40,881 nucleotides of DNA from a virus, in the IMG/VR virus record IMGVR_UViG_3300042879_002539, positions 1 through 40,881 of that record; one strand, given 5' to 3'. How positions within the stretch are numbered: the first letter of the stretch is position 1; the number at the start of each line of letters is the position of its first letter. Both the position numbers and the translations under genes were made by a program. The notes beneath the pieces were generated by a model. That model had not been told where the DNA came from. It did not search any database and worked only from the letters and a program-made list of their open reading frames with translations. This document shows, in pieces, positions 6,053 to 13,588 of the stretch.

Positions 6053-8020
6053 TCACTTGCCGATGAAGTCGGTGATGAGGCTGCTCACGATGGTGGGCAT
6101 ACGGCTGAGATCGTCCAGTGCGAGCGCCTCTGTGCATGCCTTGCTGAACTGGTCGATGTTGACTCCTTCACCAAACCCGAACAGGAAGATGTGGCGATTC
6201 TCCTCTTCCAGCGCCGTCAAGAGGGCGATGTCGGTGTATGACCACTGTCCATCGGTCAGTACGAACACCAAGTGATGCCTCTTGTCGTTGCCCTGGTACT
6301 GGGCAGCAACTAGTGCATCCTTCGGGCTGGTTCCTCCGTAAGAGGTCAGTAGGACTGGAGTTGCTTCGTCGTCCTTGCCCCACAGGAGGGTGGCACCGTC
6401 GCTCCACAGCACTGTGTTGCACGGGACGTTGACTTCCCTACAGCCCTTGTGGATGGCATACGCTGCCACCGACAAGTTCGGCATGTGGGAATGCATGCTG
6501 CCACTGATATCAAGCAGCACACTCACGGAGAGGGACGTTGCTTCGTTGCCGTGATCGTCCATGCTGCGGAAGAACTCCCTGCTTCCCGGTTGACGGGTTC
6601 GGTACTGGAATGGGTTCACCACTCCTCTCGTTGACCGCTCAACCCACACCGGGTCTTCATCCGCTGTGACCGTACGGAAGGTCTCGCTGAACGCTGCTGC
6701 GAGGATTTCGCTCCGACAATCATCAAGTGGCAGCAACTTGTCCGTGTTGGCACGGAGGGTGCCGAACGAATCTCGCACCGAACTTGAGAGTTCGATCAGT
6801 TCAGACACGAACACGTTGTTGTCGAAGAGTTCCTTCGATGCGTGGTCATCGGCCTTGGATACCTCAGCGTCCAACTGGCTGTATGCGGAACTGAGGTCTT
6901 CCTCGTCGGAGTCATTTCCTGGCGAGTATCCGCCACCTTGCTGACCGCTCTGCTCCTGGCTGTCACCGTCGCTGTCACCGTCGCTGTCACCGTCAGCGTC
7001 GCTGTCACTATCGTCACCTGCGTCTGCAACAACAGAGCGAGCAACAGCCTCGTCCACAGCCTCATCGACACTCTTGCCGCTCTCATGGTTTGAAGTATTC
7101 ATCTCATAGTGCTGCGGTTTGACGTCTCCGCCCATCAGATTCATGTGCCCTCCTGTCACCCGGCACATGTGCTCCAAGAGATCGATGGCTGCATCGACCA
7201 TTTCCTGGGAGGTCTTCGCCCGAATGTATGCGTCGATGATGCCCTTGACTTCCTTGGCAGCGTCTTCTCCATACGTCTTCACATACACTTTGCGAGCGGC
7301 CTTACGGAGTGACAGCGGAAGATAACGCCGACCAGCGACGAGGACGTACGACGCTGCTGACATTCCGCAGATGTACTTGGTGACCAGCCTGGTCAGGTAC
7401 GCACCGATGATGGGTGAATCCTGTACCAGACGCATCTCTTGCCGCTGATCCTCAAGAACATTCAAGGGCAGCAGAACATCTGCCCATGTAGGACTGAAGT
7501 ACCTGTCGTTCTTACTGGCCTCAACTGAGCGACGACTGAGTTCGCTCTGAATATAGGCCCAGTGCTTGTCGTACAACAGCGTGGGTGGAGTGCTGTACAT
7601 CACATGACCGACTTCGTGGTACACCGCCGCCTTGATCATTTCAAGGCAGTTGCGCAGTCCACGCATATCAGTATCGGCACTCACCACAGCCCTATGCAGG
7701 TCGTGAACGGGCCAAGACACTTTGATCGACTTGAAGTCCGTCATTGCAGACATCGTTTCGGCCGTCGACGGGTCGATGTAGATGGGAACAGTGATACCCC
7801 ACGAAGCAGCAACTGCCTTCGTGATCGAACGCACGCCATGAAGCAGGGCGTACTCCTTGTTGGAGGTACGAGCGGAGTTGGAATCCACCAATTGCTGCAT
7901 CTCACGCAGACCGTCGCTCTTCTGCTCCAAGAACGTTTCGGACTCGTCTTTCATGGCTTGGAGTGCTCGCTCCAAGATTCGCTTACGCACTGCTGCTACT
8001 GGATCGGCTTTCTTTGGCAT
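6053..8020 (-). CDS. VWA-domain protein with HExxH motif, partner of the AAA+ ATPase
   Basis: In this 655-residue protein, residues 1-130 are helical; HEVGH (135-139) followed by LEDQRQE (189-195) looks like a zinc-metallopeptidase signature. A helical middle leads to an Asp/Ser/Gly-rich linker (336-375). The C-terminal von Willebrand A domain has a complete MIDAS: DISGS (504-508), Thr564 and Asp590. The layout resembles CobT-like/VWA partners of MoxR ATPases. With the AAA+ protein it probably forms a metal-dependent remodelling complex. Whether the HExxH site is proteolytic is not established. The start is set by GAGGAGAACC before the ATG; a longer frame to 8155 would cross hairpins. Confidence 0.9.
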   Translation of the reverse strand: MPKKADPVAAVRKRILERALQAMKDESETFLEQKSDGLREMQQLVDSNSARTSNKEYALLHGVRSITKAVAASWGITVPIYIDPSTAETMSAMTDFKSIKVSWPVHDLHRAVVSADTDMRGLRNCLEMIKAAVYHEVGHVMYSTPPTLLYDKHWAYIQSELSRRSVEASKNDRYFSPTWADVLLPLNVLEDQRQEMRLVQDSPIIGAYLTRLVTKYICGMSAASYVLVAGRRYLPLSLRKAARKVYVKTYGEDAAKEVKGIIDAYIRAKTSQEMVDAAIDLLEHMCRVTGGHMNLMGGDVKPQHYEMNTSNHESGKSVDEAVDEAVARSVVADAGDDSDSDADGDSDGDSDGDSQEQSGQQGGGYSPGNDSDEEDLSSAYSQLDAEVSKADDHASKELFDNNVFVSELIELSSSVRDSFGTLRANTDKLLPLDDCRSEILAAAFSETFRTVTADEDPVWVERSTRGVVNPFQYRTRQPGSREFFRSMDDHGNEATSLSVSVLLDISGSMHSHMPNLSVAAYAIHKGCREVNVPCNTVLWSDGATLLWGKDDEATPVLLTSYGGTSPKDALVAAQYQGNDKRHHLVFVLTDGQWSYTDIALLTALEEENRHIFLFGFGEGVNIDQFSKACTEALALDDLSRMPTIVSSLITDFIGK

Positions 8021-8037
8021 GGTTCTCCTCATTGTCT

Positions 8038-8052
8038 GTCTCATTCTGAGAC
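8038..8052 (-). repeat. GTCTCA-N3-TGAGAC hairpin, 7-bp stem
   Basis: The core copy has loop TTC and one extra T-A pair (8037/8053). It lies 18 bases before the VWA gene start, downstream of two separate hairpins (8075-8157) in the transcription direction. Confidence 0.75.
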
Positions 8053-8074
8053 ACGGGCGATCTGACGACCGATC

Positions 8075-8110
8075 TCCCCACTGGCGTTCCCAACGCAAGG
8101 CCAGTGGGGA
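8075..8110 (-). terminator. Terminator-like hairpin, 11-bp stem
   Basis: TCCCCACTGGC (8075-8085) pairs with GCCAGTGGGGA (8100-8110) around a 14-base loop. It lies between the gene at 8164-8397 and the VWA gene. There is no U tract, so it may be a factor-dependent terminator or processing site. Confidence 0.6.
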
Positions 8111-8157
8111 GGATGCCACCAAGAGAGAAAGGTCTCTGGTTCGGTCGTATGGCATCC
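8111..8157 (-). terminator. Second structured hairpin after the 77-aa gene
   Basis: GGATGCCA (8111-8118) pairs with TGGCATCC (8150-8157), and inside it AGAGA (8124-8128) pairs with TCTCT (8133-8137). It begins 6 bases after the stop of the gene at 8164-8397 and abuts the next hairpin, giving two stacked structures. Confidence 0.55.
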
Positions 8158-8163
8158 TTACGC

Positions 8164-8397
8164 TTAGAGGTAGATGACCTCTTCGATATCACTGATCTTC
8201 ATCAACGGGCCACGATGGTTGAAGTCGATTCCGTCGAAGAAGCGCATACGAACGGTGTCGTGGAGTACGTCGACATCATCGATCACACCTTCGTGCTGCA
8301 CACCATTCTCGTAGACGAAGCGCACTGCGTACCCTTTCAGATATTGCAGCACGGCAGCAGGGCCAAGGGCGGAATCCTTGGAGAAGGACAGGATCAT
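8164..8397 (-). CDS. Small beta-rich unknown protein
   Basis: The 77-residue protein looks like a small SH3-like barrel: alternating strands such as YAVRFVYENG, EGVIDDVDV and TVRMRFFDG, ending in a short helix (ISDIEEVIYL). No catalytic motif is visible. The ATG overlaps the preceding stop (ATGA) with GGAGGTGG upstream, so it is coupled to the gene at 8394. The function is unknown. Confidence 0.75.
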   Translation of the reverse strand: MILSFSKDSALGPAAVLQYLKGYAVRFVYENGVQHEGVIDDVDVLHDTVRMRFFDGIDFNHRGPLMKISDIEEVIYL

Positions 8398-8813
8398 GAC
8401 GCCACCTCCGCATCGTCGTGGTGCATCAGGTACTCGCTGCGGATGAGTTGCGCGATCTCCGTGAACGTCAACTCACACCCGTCGTTCAGGGTGGTGAGTT
8501 CGGTACGACCGCCGTCGTACTCCACAGACGGGATAGCAGATGCGATGCCCAGCCATTCGACCACCTCATATGGCAACACGGAGGAAAGTTTAGGGCTGCC
8601 GTACCTAACGGCCCACTTCGGTGAAGCCCACGGATCAACCTCGTTGACTTCGTGCTTCGTCACGGCACCGTCCTTGTACGCCAGATCACATGCCACACCG
8701 AGACAACAGAACAGGTTGTTGTCGCTGTTATGCAGGTAGCCGACGCCCTGCTGATATTCGCCGGATTCAAGTGCTTCCACCCAGCGGAGGATGTTGTCCT
8801 TGTTGACGCTCAC
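8394..8813 (-). CDS. Conserved phage protein of unknown function (FCCLGV family)
   Basis: The 139-residue protein begins with a helix WVEALESGEYQQG followed by LFCCLGVACDLA. This combination recurs in a widespread phage/bacterial family of unknown function that I recognise by pattern only. The C-terminal half carries NDGCELTFTEIAQLIRSEYL. The GTG start overlaps the previous stop (GTGA), with AAGGTGG upstream. It lies in the three-gene chain 8164-9130. Confidence 0.8.
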   Translation of the reverse strand: MSVNKDNILRWVEALESGEYQQGVGYLHNSDNNLFCCLGVACDLAYKDGAVTKHEVNEVDPWASPKWAVRYGSPKLSSVLPYEVVEWLGIASAIPSVEYDGGRTELTTLNDGCELTFTEIAQLIRSEYLMHHDDAEVAS

Positions 8814-9130
8814 GATGCCACCTTCGCCATCCGACGCAGACGACGGATCTCTGCGCCCATGTCGGCCACTGCCTTGAACTTCTGGCGGAACTCCGCCTTC
8901 TCGTAGAAGGGAAGGTTGGCGAGTGCATCACTGCGGCTCTCAGGCCAGCCGATGTACTCCAGCAGGGCATCGTACGACTTGGAGGGCAGGGTCTCAGCGA
9001 AGTCGCTGTGCATGACTGTGACACAGCGGCCTTCGTGGATGTCCACGATGTGATCCAACTCGTTCGCCGCCAGGATGGCACGGCTGAGACGGTCAGCGTC
9101 TCGCGGGTCGATGGGCTTGGTGCGCTTCAT
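8810..9130 (-). CDS. Small unknown protein
   Basis: The 106-residue, mostly helical protein has a basic N-terminus (MKRTKP) and C-terminus (RRLRRMAKV). AAAAGGAGAACCA directly precedes the chosen ATG. An upstream extension to 9382 overlaps another gene and is rejected. A possible promoter lies upstream in the gap to 9207 (TTGCAA, 18 bases, TACATT on the minus strand), but this is weak. Confidence 0.75.
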   Translation of the reverse strand: MKRTKPIDPRDADRLSRAILAANELDHIVDIHEGRCVTVMHSDFAETLPSKSYDALLEYIGWPESRSDALANLPFYEKAEFRQKFKAVADMGAEIRRLRRMAKVAS

Positions 9131-9191
9131 TGGTTCTCCTTTTCCAGGTGTATGAATGTAGTCGGTATGGATAGTTGATTGCAATTCAGAT

Positions 9192-9207
9192 GGCAGATAT
9201 TTCTGCC
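9192..9207 (-). terminator. Small hairpin at gene end
   Basis: GGCAGA (9192-9197) and TCTGCC (9202-9207) form a 6-bp stem with a 4-base loop, touching the stop codon of the gene at 9207-9695. It is short and lacks a U tract. Confidence 0.4.
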
Positions 9208-9695
9208 TACTTGCAGGCTTCCTTGAAGAGGCGGTCGCCCAGCCCCATGTCGCCACGCTCGTACGCCTTGGCGCACGCCTCCCACAGCGTCTGTGTCCTA
9301 CGCAGTTCGTCCTTCTCAGCGAGAACCGAAGCGTACACATCAGCGTGCGCACCGAACTCTCCCCACTTGTTGATGATTTCATACATCAGGCTGTTCTCAT
9401 CGGACACCGTGGTCTCAACAGTCGAAGGCTGGGCGTGATCAGGGGTGAAGGCGTTCTCCGCAAGGATGGCCTCCCAGTGCGAATACGTATAGTTGAAGCG
9501 GTACGCATCATCTTCGTAAACGACTGTGTATCCAGCAGCCAGCATACGATCGCGCAGTGCCTCAGCGGAGGTGTCTGCTCCGACCACCACATCGGCGTTG
9601 TGATCCAACGCCACGACCACCTCAACGTCTGTCCAGCCGAACTGGTCGATGATGTCGTTGCTGGCCAGCAAGTCATGGATGATTACGGTCTTCAT
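9207..9695 (-). CDS. Unknown alpha/beta protein
   Basis: The 162-residue protein begins MKTVIIHDLLAS. Beta strands VEVVVALDHNADVVVGAD and YTVVYEDDAYRFNYTY alternate with helices; the C-terminal half is helical and ends in cysteine and lysine. No motif assigns a function. ACAAGGAGAACAAC precedes the ATG, the usual leader of this arm. Confidence 0.75.
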   Translation of the reverse strand: MKTVIIHDLLASNDIIDQFGWTDVEVVVALDHNADVVVGADTSAEALRDRMLAAGYTVVYEDDAYRFNYTYSHWEAILAENAFTPDHAQPSTVETTVSDENSLMYEIINKWGEFGAHADVYASVLAEKDELRRTQTLWEACAKAYERGDMGLGDRLFKEACK

Positions 9696-9712
9696 GTTGT
9701 TCTCCTTGTGTG

Positions 9713-10024
9713 TCATTGTTCGATTGCATTGTTCAGGGCAGTCTGCATCAGCCTCCAGCCACGCTCGGTCAGGATCTCGGGGATGTCTTTGCGCCACTCC
9801 CACGAATCAGCCACCAAGTCCCACACTTCGTCGGGCATCTCGCCGGGTTCTTCGCCAGGAGAAAGAGGCATGGACTCTTGCCATTCCTTCTCCACATCGG
9901 CTCGGGTGAACACGGTGCCCGACCAGCCGAACTGGTAGTGCAACTCCCAGAACACGGTGATAGCCTCGTCCTCGGTCAGACTGCCGATGCACTCCTTGAT
10001 GGTGTCGAAAGCAATTTCGCTCAT
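9713..10024 (-). CDS. Small acidic tryptophan-rich protein
   Basis: The 103-residue acidic protein is rich in tryptophan (FWELHYQFGW, VWDLVADSWEWRKD). The acidic, aromatic composition is sometimes seen in DNA-mimic or inhibitor proteins, but nothing specific supports that. ACAAGGAGAACAAACC precedes the ATG. No family is recognised. Confidence 0.75.
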   Translation of the reverse strand: MSEIAFDTIKECIGSLTEDEAITVFWELHYQFGWSGTVFTRADVEKEWQESMPLSPGEEPGEMPDEVWDLVADSWEWRKDIPEILTERGWRLMQTALNNAIEQ

Positions 10025-10051
10025 GGTTTGTTCTCCTTGTTGTTGATTCGG

Positions 10052-10432
10052 TCAGCCGTAGACGATCTCTCCGAAGAGACCCAACTGCACGATGCAGTCG
10101 GCATCGGAGGCATCGAAGTCCCAGTCGTCCTCGTTACGAACGACCATCGGGGGCTTCTCACCGCTCCAGCCGATAGCGTTTGCGTTCTTCACCGCCAGCC
10201 GATACCCACGGCTGATGGTTTGAGAGTCGATACGGTACTTTCCCCCGTCCACCTCGTCTTCGATGACGGCGTAGAAGGTCTCGTAGTCCTCTTTACCGTA
10301 ACCGTCCGACCAGCGATATATCTCGCAGGTCGACCAGTAGCCGATGCCGCCCTCCAGAGCGGTGACGAAGATGGAGTGGTACATCTTCCGGTGCTCACTG
10401 ATCTTCTTCTCGGTGTTGATTTCTCCGGTCAT
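10052..10432 (-). CDS. Conserved actinophage protein of unknown function
   Basis: The 126-residue protein contains VTALEGGIGYWSTCEIYRW, a signature I recognise from many actinobacteriophage hypothetical proteins, and an acidic end (DASDADCIVQLGLFGE). No enzymatic motif is known. AGGACAGGAACC precedes the ATG at 10432. It is separated from the helicase gene by the strongest hairpin of the arm. Confidence 0.8.
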   Translation of the reverse strand: MTGEINTEKKISEHRKMYHSIFVTALEGGIGYWSTCEIYRWSDGYGKEDYETFYAVIEDEVDGGKYRIDSQTISRGYRLAVKNANAIGWSGEKPPMVVRNEDDWDFDASDADCIVQLGLFGEIVYG

Positions 10433-10448
10433 GGTTCCTGTCCTCTCG

Positions 10449-10470
10449 TTGTCGTTGCGATTCACTATCG
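10449..10470 (-). repeat. 22-base direct repeat, copy 1
   Basis: Nearly identical to 13085-13107, apart from two single-base insertions. Both copies lie in 5' leaders, between a GTCTCA hairpin and the ribosome site. It may be a promoter or a leader element. Confidence 0.5.
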
Positions 10471-10474
10471 ACAA

Positions 10475-10511
10475 ACGGTGGCGATGTCTCACCATGAGAC
10501 ACCGCCACCGT
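10475..10511 (-). terminator. Strong terminator built around GTCTCA-N3-TGAGAC
   Basis: The core (10486-10500) is extended by flanks to a 17-pair stem, 10475-10491 with 10495-10511. The single non-canonical pair (10484/10502) is G-U only in minus-strand RNA. TTTGTC follows in the transcription direction. It starts 5 bases after the helicase stop codon. I read it as an intrinsic terminator whose apex is the shared element. Confidence 0.75.
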
Positions 10512-10515
10512 CCTG

Positions 10516-12072
10516 TCACTTGTAGGTGGCCAGCAGGGCATCCATGATGCTCTTGGCACCCAGGTCGGCATCCTTGCCGTCGATGATGTTGTTGACCACC
10601 AACGCCTTCTCATTGAGCAGGTTCCAGAGGCGGTCGTCGACCGACGACTTGCCGTCGATGCCATCGGCCAGCACGATGGTCGACATGACATCGTTCACCT
10701 GGCCGATGCGGTGCAGGCGGTCTTCGACCTGCTGCAACTGCCCAGGAGTCCAGGGCAGTTCGACCACGATGATGTTGCTGGCAGCGGTGAGCGTGAAGCC
10801 CACACCAGCAGCGTCGATGTTGCCGACCATCACACGGGCCTTGCCCGACTGGAACGCATCGACAGCGGCCTGCTTCTGCGTAGCGTTCATCGAACCGTCG
10901 ATGACGACCGGCTGGTGCTTGATCAGCCCGGTCACCAGCCCGTCGATGACGGCCTTGTGATGACCGACCACGAACACCTGCTCGCCCTCGTCCAGCAGGT
11001 CGTTCGCCATGTCGACTGCCGACTTGACCTTGCCCTTGCCGGTCACCTGACGGAGGACGTTCAGGAGGACGATGGCCTGCGCCACATCCGACAGGTTGTA
11101 GTTGTCGTTGCCGGTGCGCTCACGCATGAACTGCTCCAGGTTCTTCTCCGCAGCACGAATGGCGATGCGAGCCTCCTGATCAAGGTTCACGGCCACGGTC
11201 ATGCGGCCCTTGTTCGGGAGGGTCAGCACATCGGCACGAAGACGGCGAATCATCACCCGGCTGGTGAGCATCTTGTGCAGTTCCTTCACGTTGCTGGCAC
11301 CACGGTAGGTGACACCGAAGCCATTGCTCTGCGGATCGCAGTAGCGGTGCATGTACTCAGCACGGGTGCGAGCGATGCGGTCGGTGACACGGGCGATGGC
11401 GAGCGACCCCCACAGTTCGGAGGGACGGTTGAGGATGGGCGTGCCGGTGAGAGCGAGGCTCACGGCATCGTCGGCCAGTGCCCGTGCGATGATCTCGCAG
11501 GCCCGTGCACGCTGCGCCGGGTGCTGATCGGCCAAGCCCTTCATGCGGTGGGCCTCGTCCACCACGAACCCCTTCCAGGGGTGCTGGGCGAGGTCTGCGC
11601 CGACGTTGCGGCCCGACTTCTCGTCCTTACGCATGGCCCAGTAGGCGATGATGCTGTCGGGGACGACCAGCACATCGACGTTGGGCACAGCGGTCACCTT
11701 GCGGCCCGTCAAGGTGCCCACGGTGCGGTGCGGAACCGCACGCTGCACCTCTCGCACCCAGTTGAGCGTGAGCGACGGAGGGCACACGATCAGTGCCGGG
11801 TAGGCATCGACTGCCTCCAGGGAACCAATGGCGGCGAGGGTCTTGCCGACACCAGGCTCGTCGGCCACGACCAGTCGACGGTGACCGTCCTTGACGGCCT
11901 GGATGACGACGTTCTGGTGGGCCATCGGAGCCAGGCCCAGGCCCAGCCCCTCCACCGGCTCAGCGGTGGGCTTGCTGCTGATGGCGGAGATATCGGGCCA
12001 GTCGTTGCCCTTGGTCTCCTTGGCCTTGATCTGTTCGGCCTGTGCCTTGACGGCTGCGAAGATGTCGATCAC
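10516..12072 (-). CDS. SNF2-family DEAH helicase/translocase
   Basis: This 518-residue superfamily 2 ATPase has Walker A DEPGVGKT (71-78), ALIVCPPS motif Ia (about 93-100), DEAH (172-175) and motif III LTGTP (208-212). Its second RecA lobe has VGNIDAAGVGF (motif V) and a QVEDRLHRIGQ motif VI, typical of SMARCAL1/SNF2 enzymes. It should be an ATP-driven DNA translocase acting in replication, recombination or repair. The start is GTG with CAGGAGAACCAC upstream; the frame extends further but would cross the GTCTCA hairpin. G+C is visibly higher than in the genes at 1-9 kb. Confidence 0.93.
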   Translation of the reverse strand: MIDIFAAVKAQAEQIKAKETKGNDWPDISAISSKPTAEPVEGLGLGLAPMAHQNVVIQAVKDGHRRLVVADEPGVGKTLAAIGSLEAVDAYPALIVCPPSLTLNWVREVQRAVPHRTVGTLTGRKVTAVPNVDVLVVPDSIIAYWAMRKDEKSGRNVGADLAQHPWKGFVVDEAHRMKGLADQHPAQRARACEIIARALADDAVSLALTGTPILNRPSELWGSLAIARVTDRIARTRAEYMHRYCDPQSNGFGVTYRGASNVKELHKMLTSRVMIRRLRADVLTLPNKGRMTVAVNLDQEARIAIRAAEKNLEQFMRERTGNDNYNLSDVAQAIVLLNVLRQVTGKGKVKSAVDMANDLLDEGEQVFVVGHHKAVIDGLVTGLIKHQPVVIDGSMNATQKQAAVDAFQSGKARVMVGNIDAAGVGFTLTAASNIIVVELPWTPGQLQQVEDRLHRIGQVNDVMSTIVLADGIDGKSSVDDRLWNLLNEKALVVNNIIDGKDADLGAKSIMDALLATYK

Positions 12073-12116
12073 GGTAGTGGTTCTCCTGTTGATTCGTGGA
12101 TTGATGAATGTACACG

Positions 12117-12135
12117 GTGTCTCATCGTGAGACAC
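12117..12135 (-). repeat. GTCTCA-N3-TGAGAC hairpin, 8-bp stem
   Basis: The core with loop TCG is at 12119-12133, with two additional pairs (TA and GC). It lies 47 bases before the helicase start. Confidence 0.75.
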
Positions 12136-12139
12136 ACAA

Positions 12140-12155
12140 TGTGACGAACGTCACA
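12140..12155. promoter_or_regulatory. TGTGA-N6-TCACA palindrome at gene end
   Basis: TGTGACG-AA-CGTCACA is a perfect inverted repeat, identical in form to those in the 15.1-15.7 kb control region. It overlaps the stop codon of the gene at 12151-13071 and lies upstream of the helicase start. It resembles the CRP/GlxR consensus. Confidence 0.6.
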
Positions 12156-13071
12156 CCTTGCTGGCGCAATCCGGCCCGATGCCAGCCGCACGGCTGTCCT
12201 CGTCGGTCAGGTGGCGACCGCAGCGGCAGCAGTAGCCCAGTTCCTGGCCGTATCGATATGCGGCGGTGCGGATATCGCTGTCGGTCAGTCGCTTGAGCAC
12301 TTCGACCGCCTGCTCCAGGCCGACGCCGTAGTCGGGGTGACCGCCGATGACACGGCAAACACGCACACCGTTCGCCACCCCACGGTGCGAAGTGATGCTC
12401 ACCGTGAAGAAGTCCAGGTCGTTGTTGCCGGTGACACTGGGCAGGGCGAACCGCAGCACCGGGTGCTGGTGGTGGCTCATGCCCAGGGCATCGAACGCCT
12501 GCCGTGCCAGGCCCACGGCCACGCCGGTCAGCAGCCGAAGCCGCTCTTCCTCTGCCTTGGCGGCAGCGGCCTGTGCGGCCTCTTCGGCCTGACGCTGCGC
12601 CGGGTCGCTGGTGGCGCAGGGCATGCACCAGGCAGACCACACACCATGAACCTGCACGGCGAGGTCGACACCGGCCACCGTGGGCTTGCTGCACTGGCGG
12701 CACTTGCCGCCGAACCGGGTGGTCATCACCCGGTCGTGCTGGGGCAGGCCGGGGTACGGCGAGACCACCGGGCCGGTGGGCACCAGCACCTTGCTGGCCA
12801 TCAGCAGGCCGTTGATCACGACCGATGCGGCCTGCTTGCTGACTTCAGCCCACGCTTCGCTCAGCACCTTCGGCAGGTCGGTCAGCGTGCCGATGACAGC
12901 CTGCGCAGCGGCGAACGACTCAGGGGTCGACTGCGCCGCCTTCTCAGTGATATCGGCCACCAATTGCAGGGCGAAGCCGTGCTGCCTGTCAGTGCAGGTG
13001 TACTGCACCGGAGCGGCGACGGTCTGCATGTTGTAGCGGCCGTAGCGGCCACGGTTGCGGTTGTAGGTCAT
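12151..13071 (-). CDS. Zinc-binding protein with C-terminal DUF6011-like domain
   Basis: The 306-residue protein starts with a short basic Arg/Tyr/Asn tail, then a helical domain. A zinc-ribbon-like pair of motifs follows (CRQC near residue 124, CMPC near 149), then an Ala/Glu coiled coil. It ends in YCCRCGRHLTDEDSR...GIGPDCA, the pattern of the small zinc domain annotated DUF6011, common in actinobacterial and phage proteins. Nucleic-acid binding is likely but not shown. ACAAGGAGAACCACACC precedes the ATG. High G+C and adjacency to the helicase suggest a shared DNA-metabolism role. Confidence 0.82.
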   Translation of the reverse strand: MTYNRNRGRYGRYNMQTVAAPVQYTCTDRQHGFALQLVADITEKAAQSTPESFAAAQAVIGTLTDLPKVLSEAWAEVSKQAASVVINGLLMASKVLVPTGPVVSPYPGLPQHDRVMTTRFGGKCRQCSKPTVAGVDLAVQVHGVWSAWCMPCATSDPAQRQAEEAAQAAAAKAEEERLRLLTGVAVGLARQAFDALGMSHHQHPVLRFALPSVTGNNDLDFFTVSITSHRGVANGVRVCRVIGGHPDYGVGLEQAVEVLKRLTDSDIRTAAYRYGQELGYCCRCGRHLTDEDSRAAGIGPDCASKV

Positions 13072-13084
13072 GGTGTGGTTCTCC

Positions 13085-13107
13085 TTGTCGGTTGCGGATT
13101 CACTATC
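13085..13107 (-). repeat. 22-base direct repeat, copy 2
   Basis: Matches 10449-10470 with two single-base insertions. It lies between the GTCTCA hairpin at 13108 and the ribosome site of the gene at 12151-13071. Confidence 0.5.
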
Positions 13108-13122
13108 GTCTCACAATGAGAC
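13108..13122 (-). repeat. GTCTCA-N3-TGAGAC hairpin
   Basis: The core copy has loop CAA. One flanking pair (13107/13123) is G-U only in minus-strand RNA. It starts 3 bases after the stop of the 38-residue gene. Confidence 0.75.
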
Positions 13123-13125
13123 AGG

Positions 13126-13242
13126 TCAGTCGTCCAGGTCGGCGTTGGCTTGGGCCTGCAAGCGGCGGCATTCGCCGCAAGCACACTCCCAAAGGGACGG
13201 CAGGTCTTTGCCGGGGGTGACGATGCATTCGGTGACGGACAT
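13126..13242 (-). CDS. Tiny cysteine-containing protein, 38 aa
   Basis: A 38-residue frame starts MSVTECIVTPGKDL and contains a CACGEC cluster (C20, C22, C25). AAGGAGAATCACC precedes the ATG, the standard leader of the arm, so I regard it as a real gene. The cysteines suggest metal binding or a redox role; this is inference. Confidence 0.65.
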   Translation of the reverse strand: MSVTECIVTPGKDLPSLWECACGECRRLQAQANADLDD

Positions 13243-13262
13243 GGTGATTCTCCTTGTGTTGA

Positions 13263-13481
13263 TCAGGCGGTGAGCGAGAAGGCAGCGGCCTTCTCCAGCA
13301 GGATGGTCAGGGCGGCGACCTGCTCCAGGGACAGGTCGATGCGGATGTGCTCGTCGCCCTCCCAGAGGCGAACGATGACACCAGGCGTGATCACCTTGCC
13401 GGTGATCTCCAGCGAGATGTCGCCCTGGTTCAGCAGGTACGAGCCGGGGACGATGGTCTCTGCGATGGTGGTGCGATCCAT
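13263..13481 (-). CDS. Small beta-rich unknown protein
   Basis: The 72-residue protein has strands GSYLLNQGDISLEITG and HIRIDLSLEQ, followed by a C-terminal helix. No recognisable motif. GGAGGAACCCCATC lies before the chosen ATG at 13481; a longer frame to 13571 would read through the GTCTCA hairpin. Confidence 0.7.
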   Translation of the reverse strand: MDRTTIAETIVPGSYLLNQGDISLEITGKVITPGVIVRLWEGDEHIRIDLSLEQVAALTILLEKAAAFSLTA

Positions 13482-13527
13482 GATGGGGTTCCTCCGTAGG
13501 TGTCGGTGGACTGAGCAGTCCCGGCCA

Positions 13528-13562
13528 CGCCCCGACCGTCTCATGATGAGACAGCCGGGACG
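13528..13562 (-). terminator. Extended GTCTCA hairpin, 16-bp stem
   Basis: The core (13538-13552, loop TGA) is extended to 16 pairs. Three of them (13537/13553, 13535/13555, 13530/13560) are wobble pairs only in minus-strand RNA. It lies in the gap after the HTH gene and is probably a terminator or processing site. Confidence 0.7.
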
Positions 13563-13588
13563 ATCTGGCACGGCTCAACCCGTGGGGG

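Noticed and set aside
6955-7016. Tandem DNA repeat resembling a short repeat array
   Set aside because: It encodes the Asp/Ser/Gly linker of the VWA protein; no spacers or palindromic repeats, so not CRISPR.
10711-12144. Long plus-strand frame (477 aa) opposite the helicase gene
   Set aside because: The minus strand encodes a complete SNF2 helicase; the plus frame has no recognisable motif.
12211-13119. Plus-strand frame (302 aa) opposite the zinc-protein gene
   Set aside because: Shadow of the DUF6011-like gene; no ribosome site and His/Gly-rich composition.
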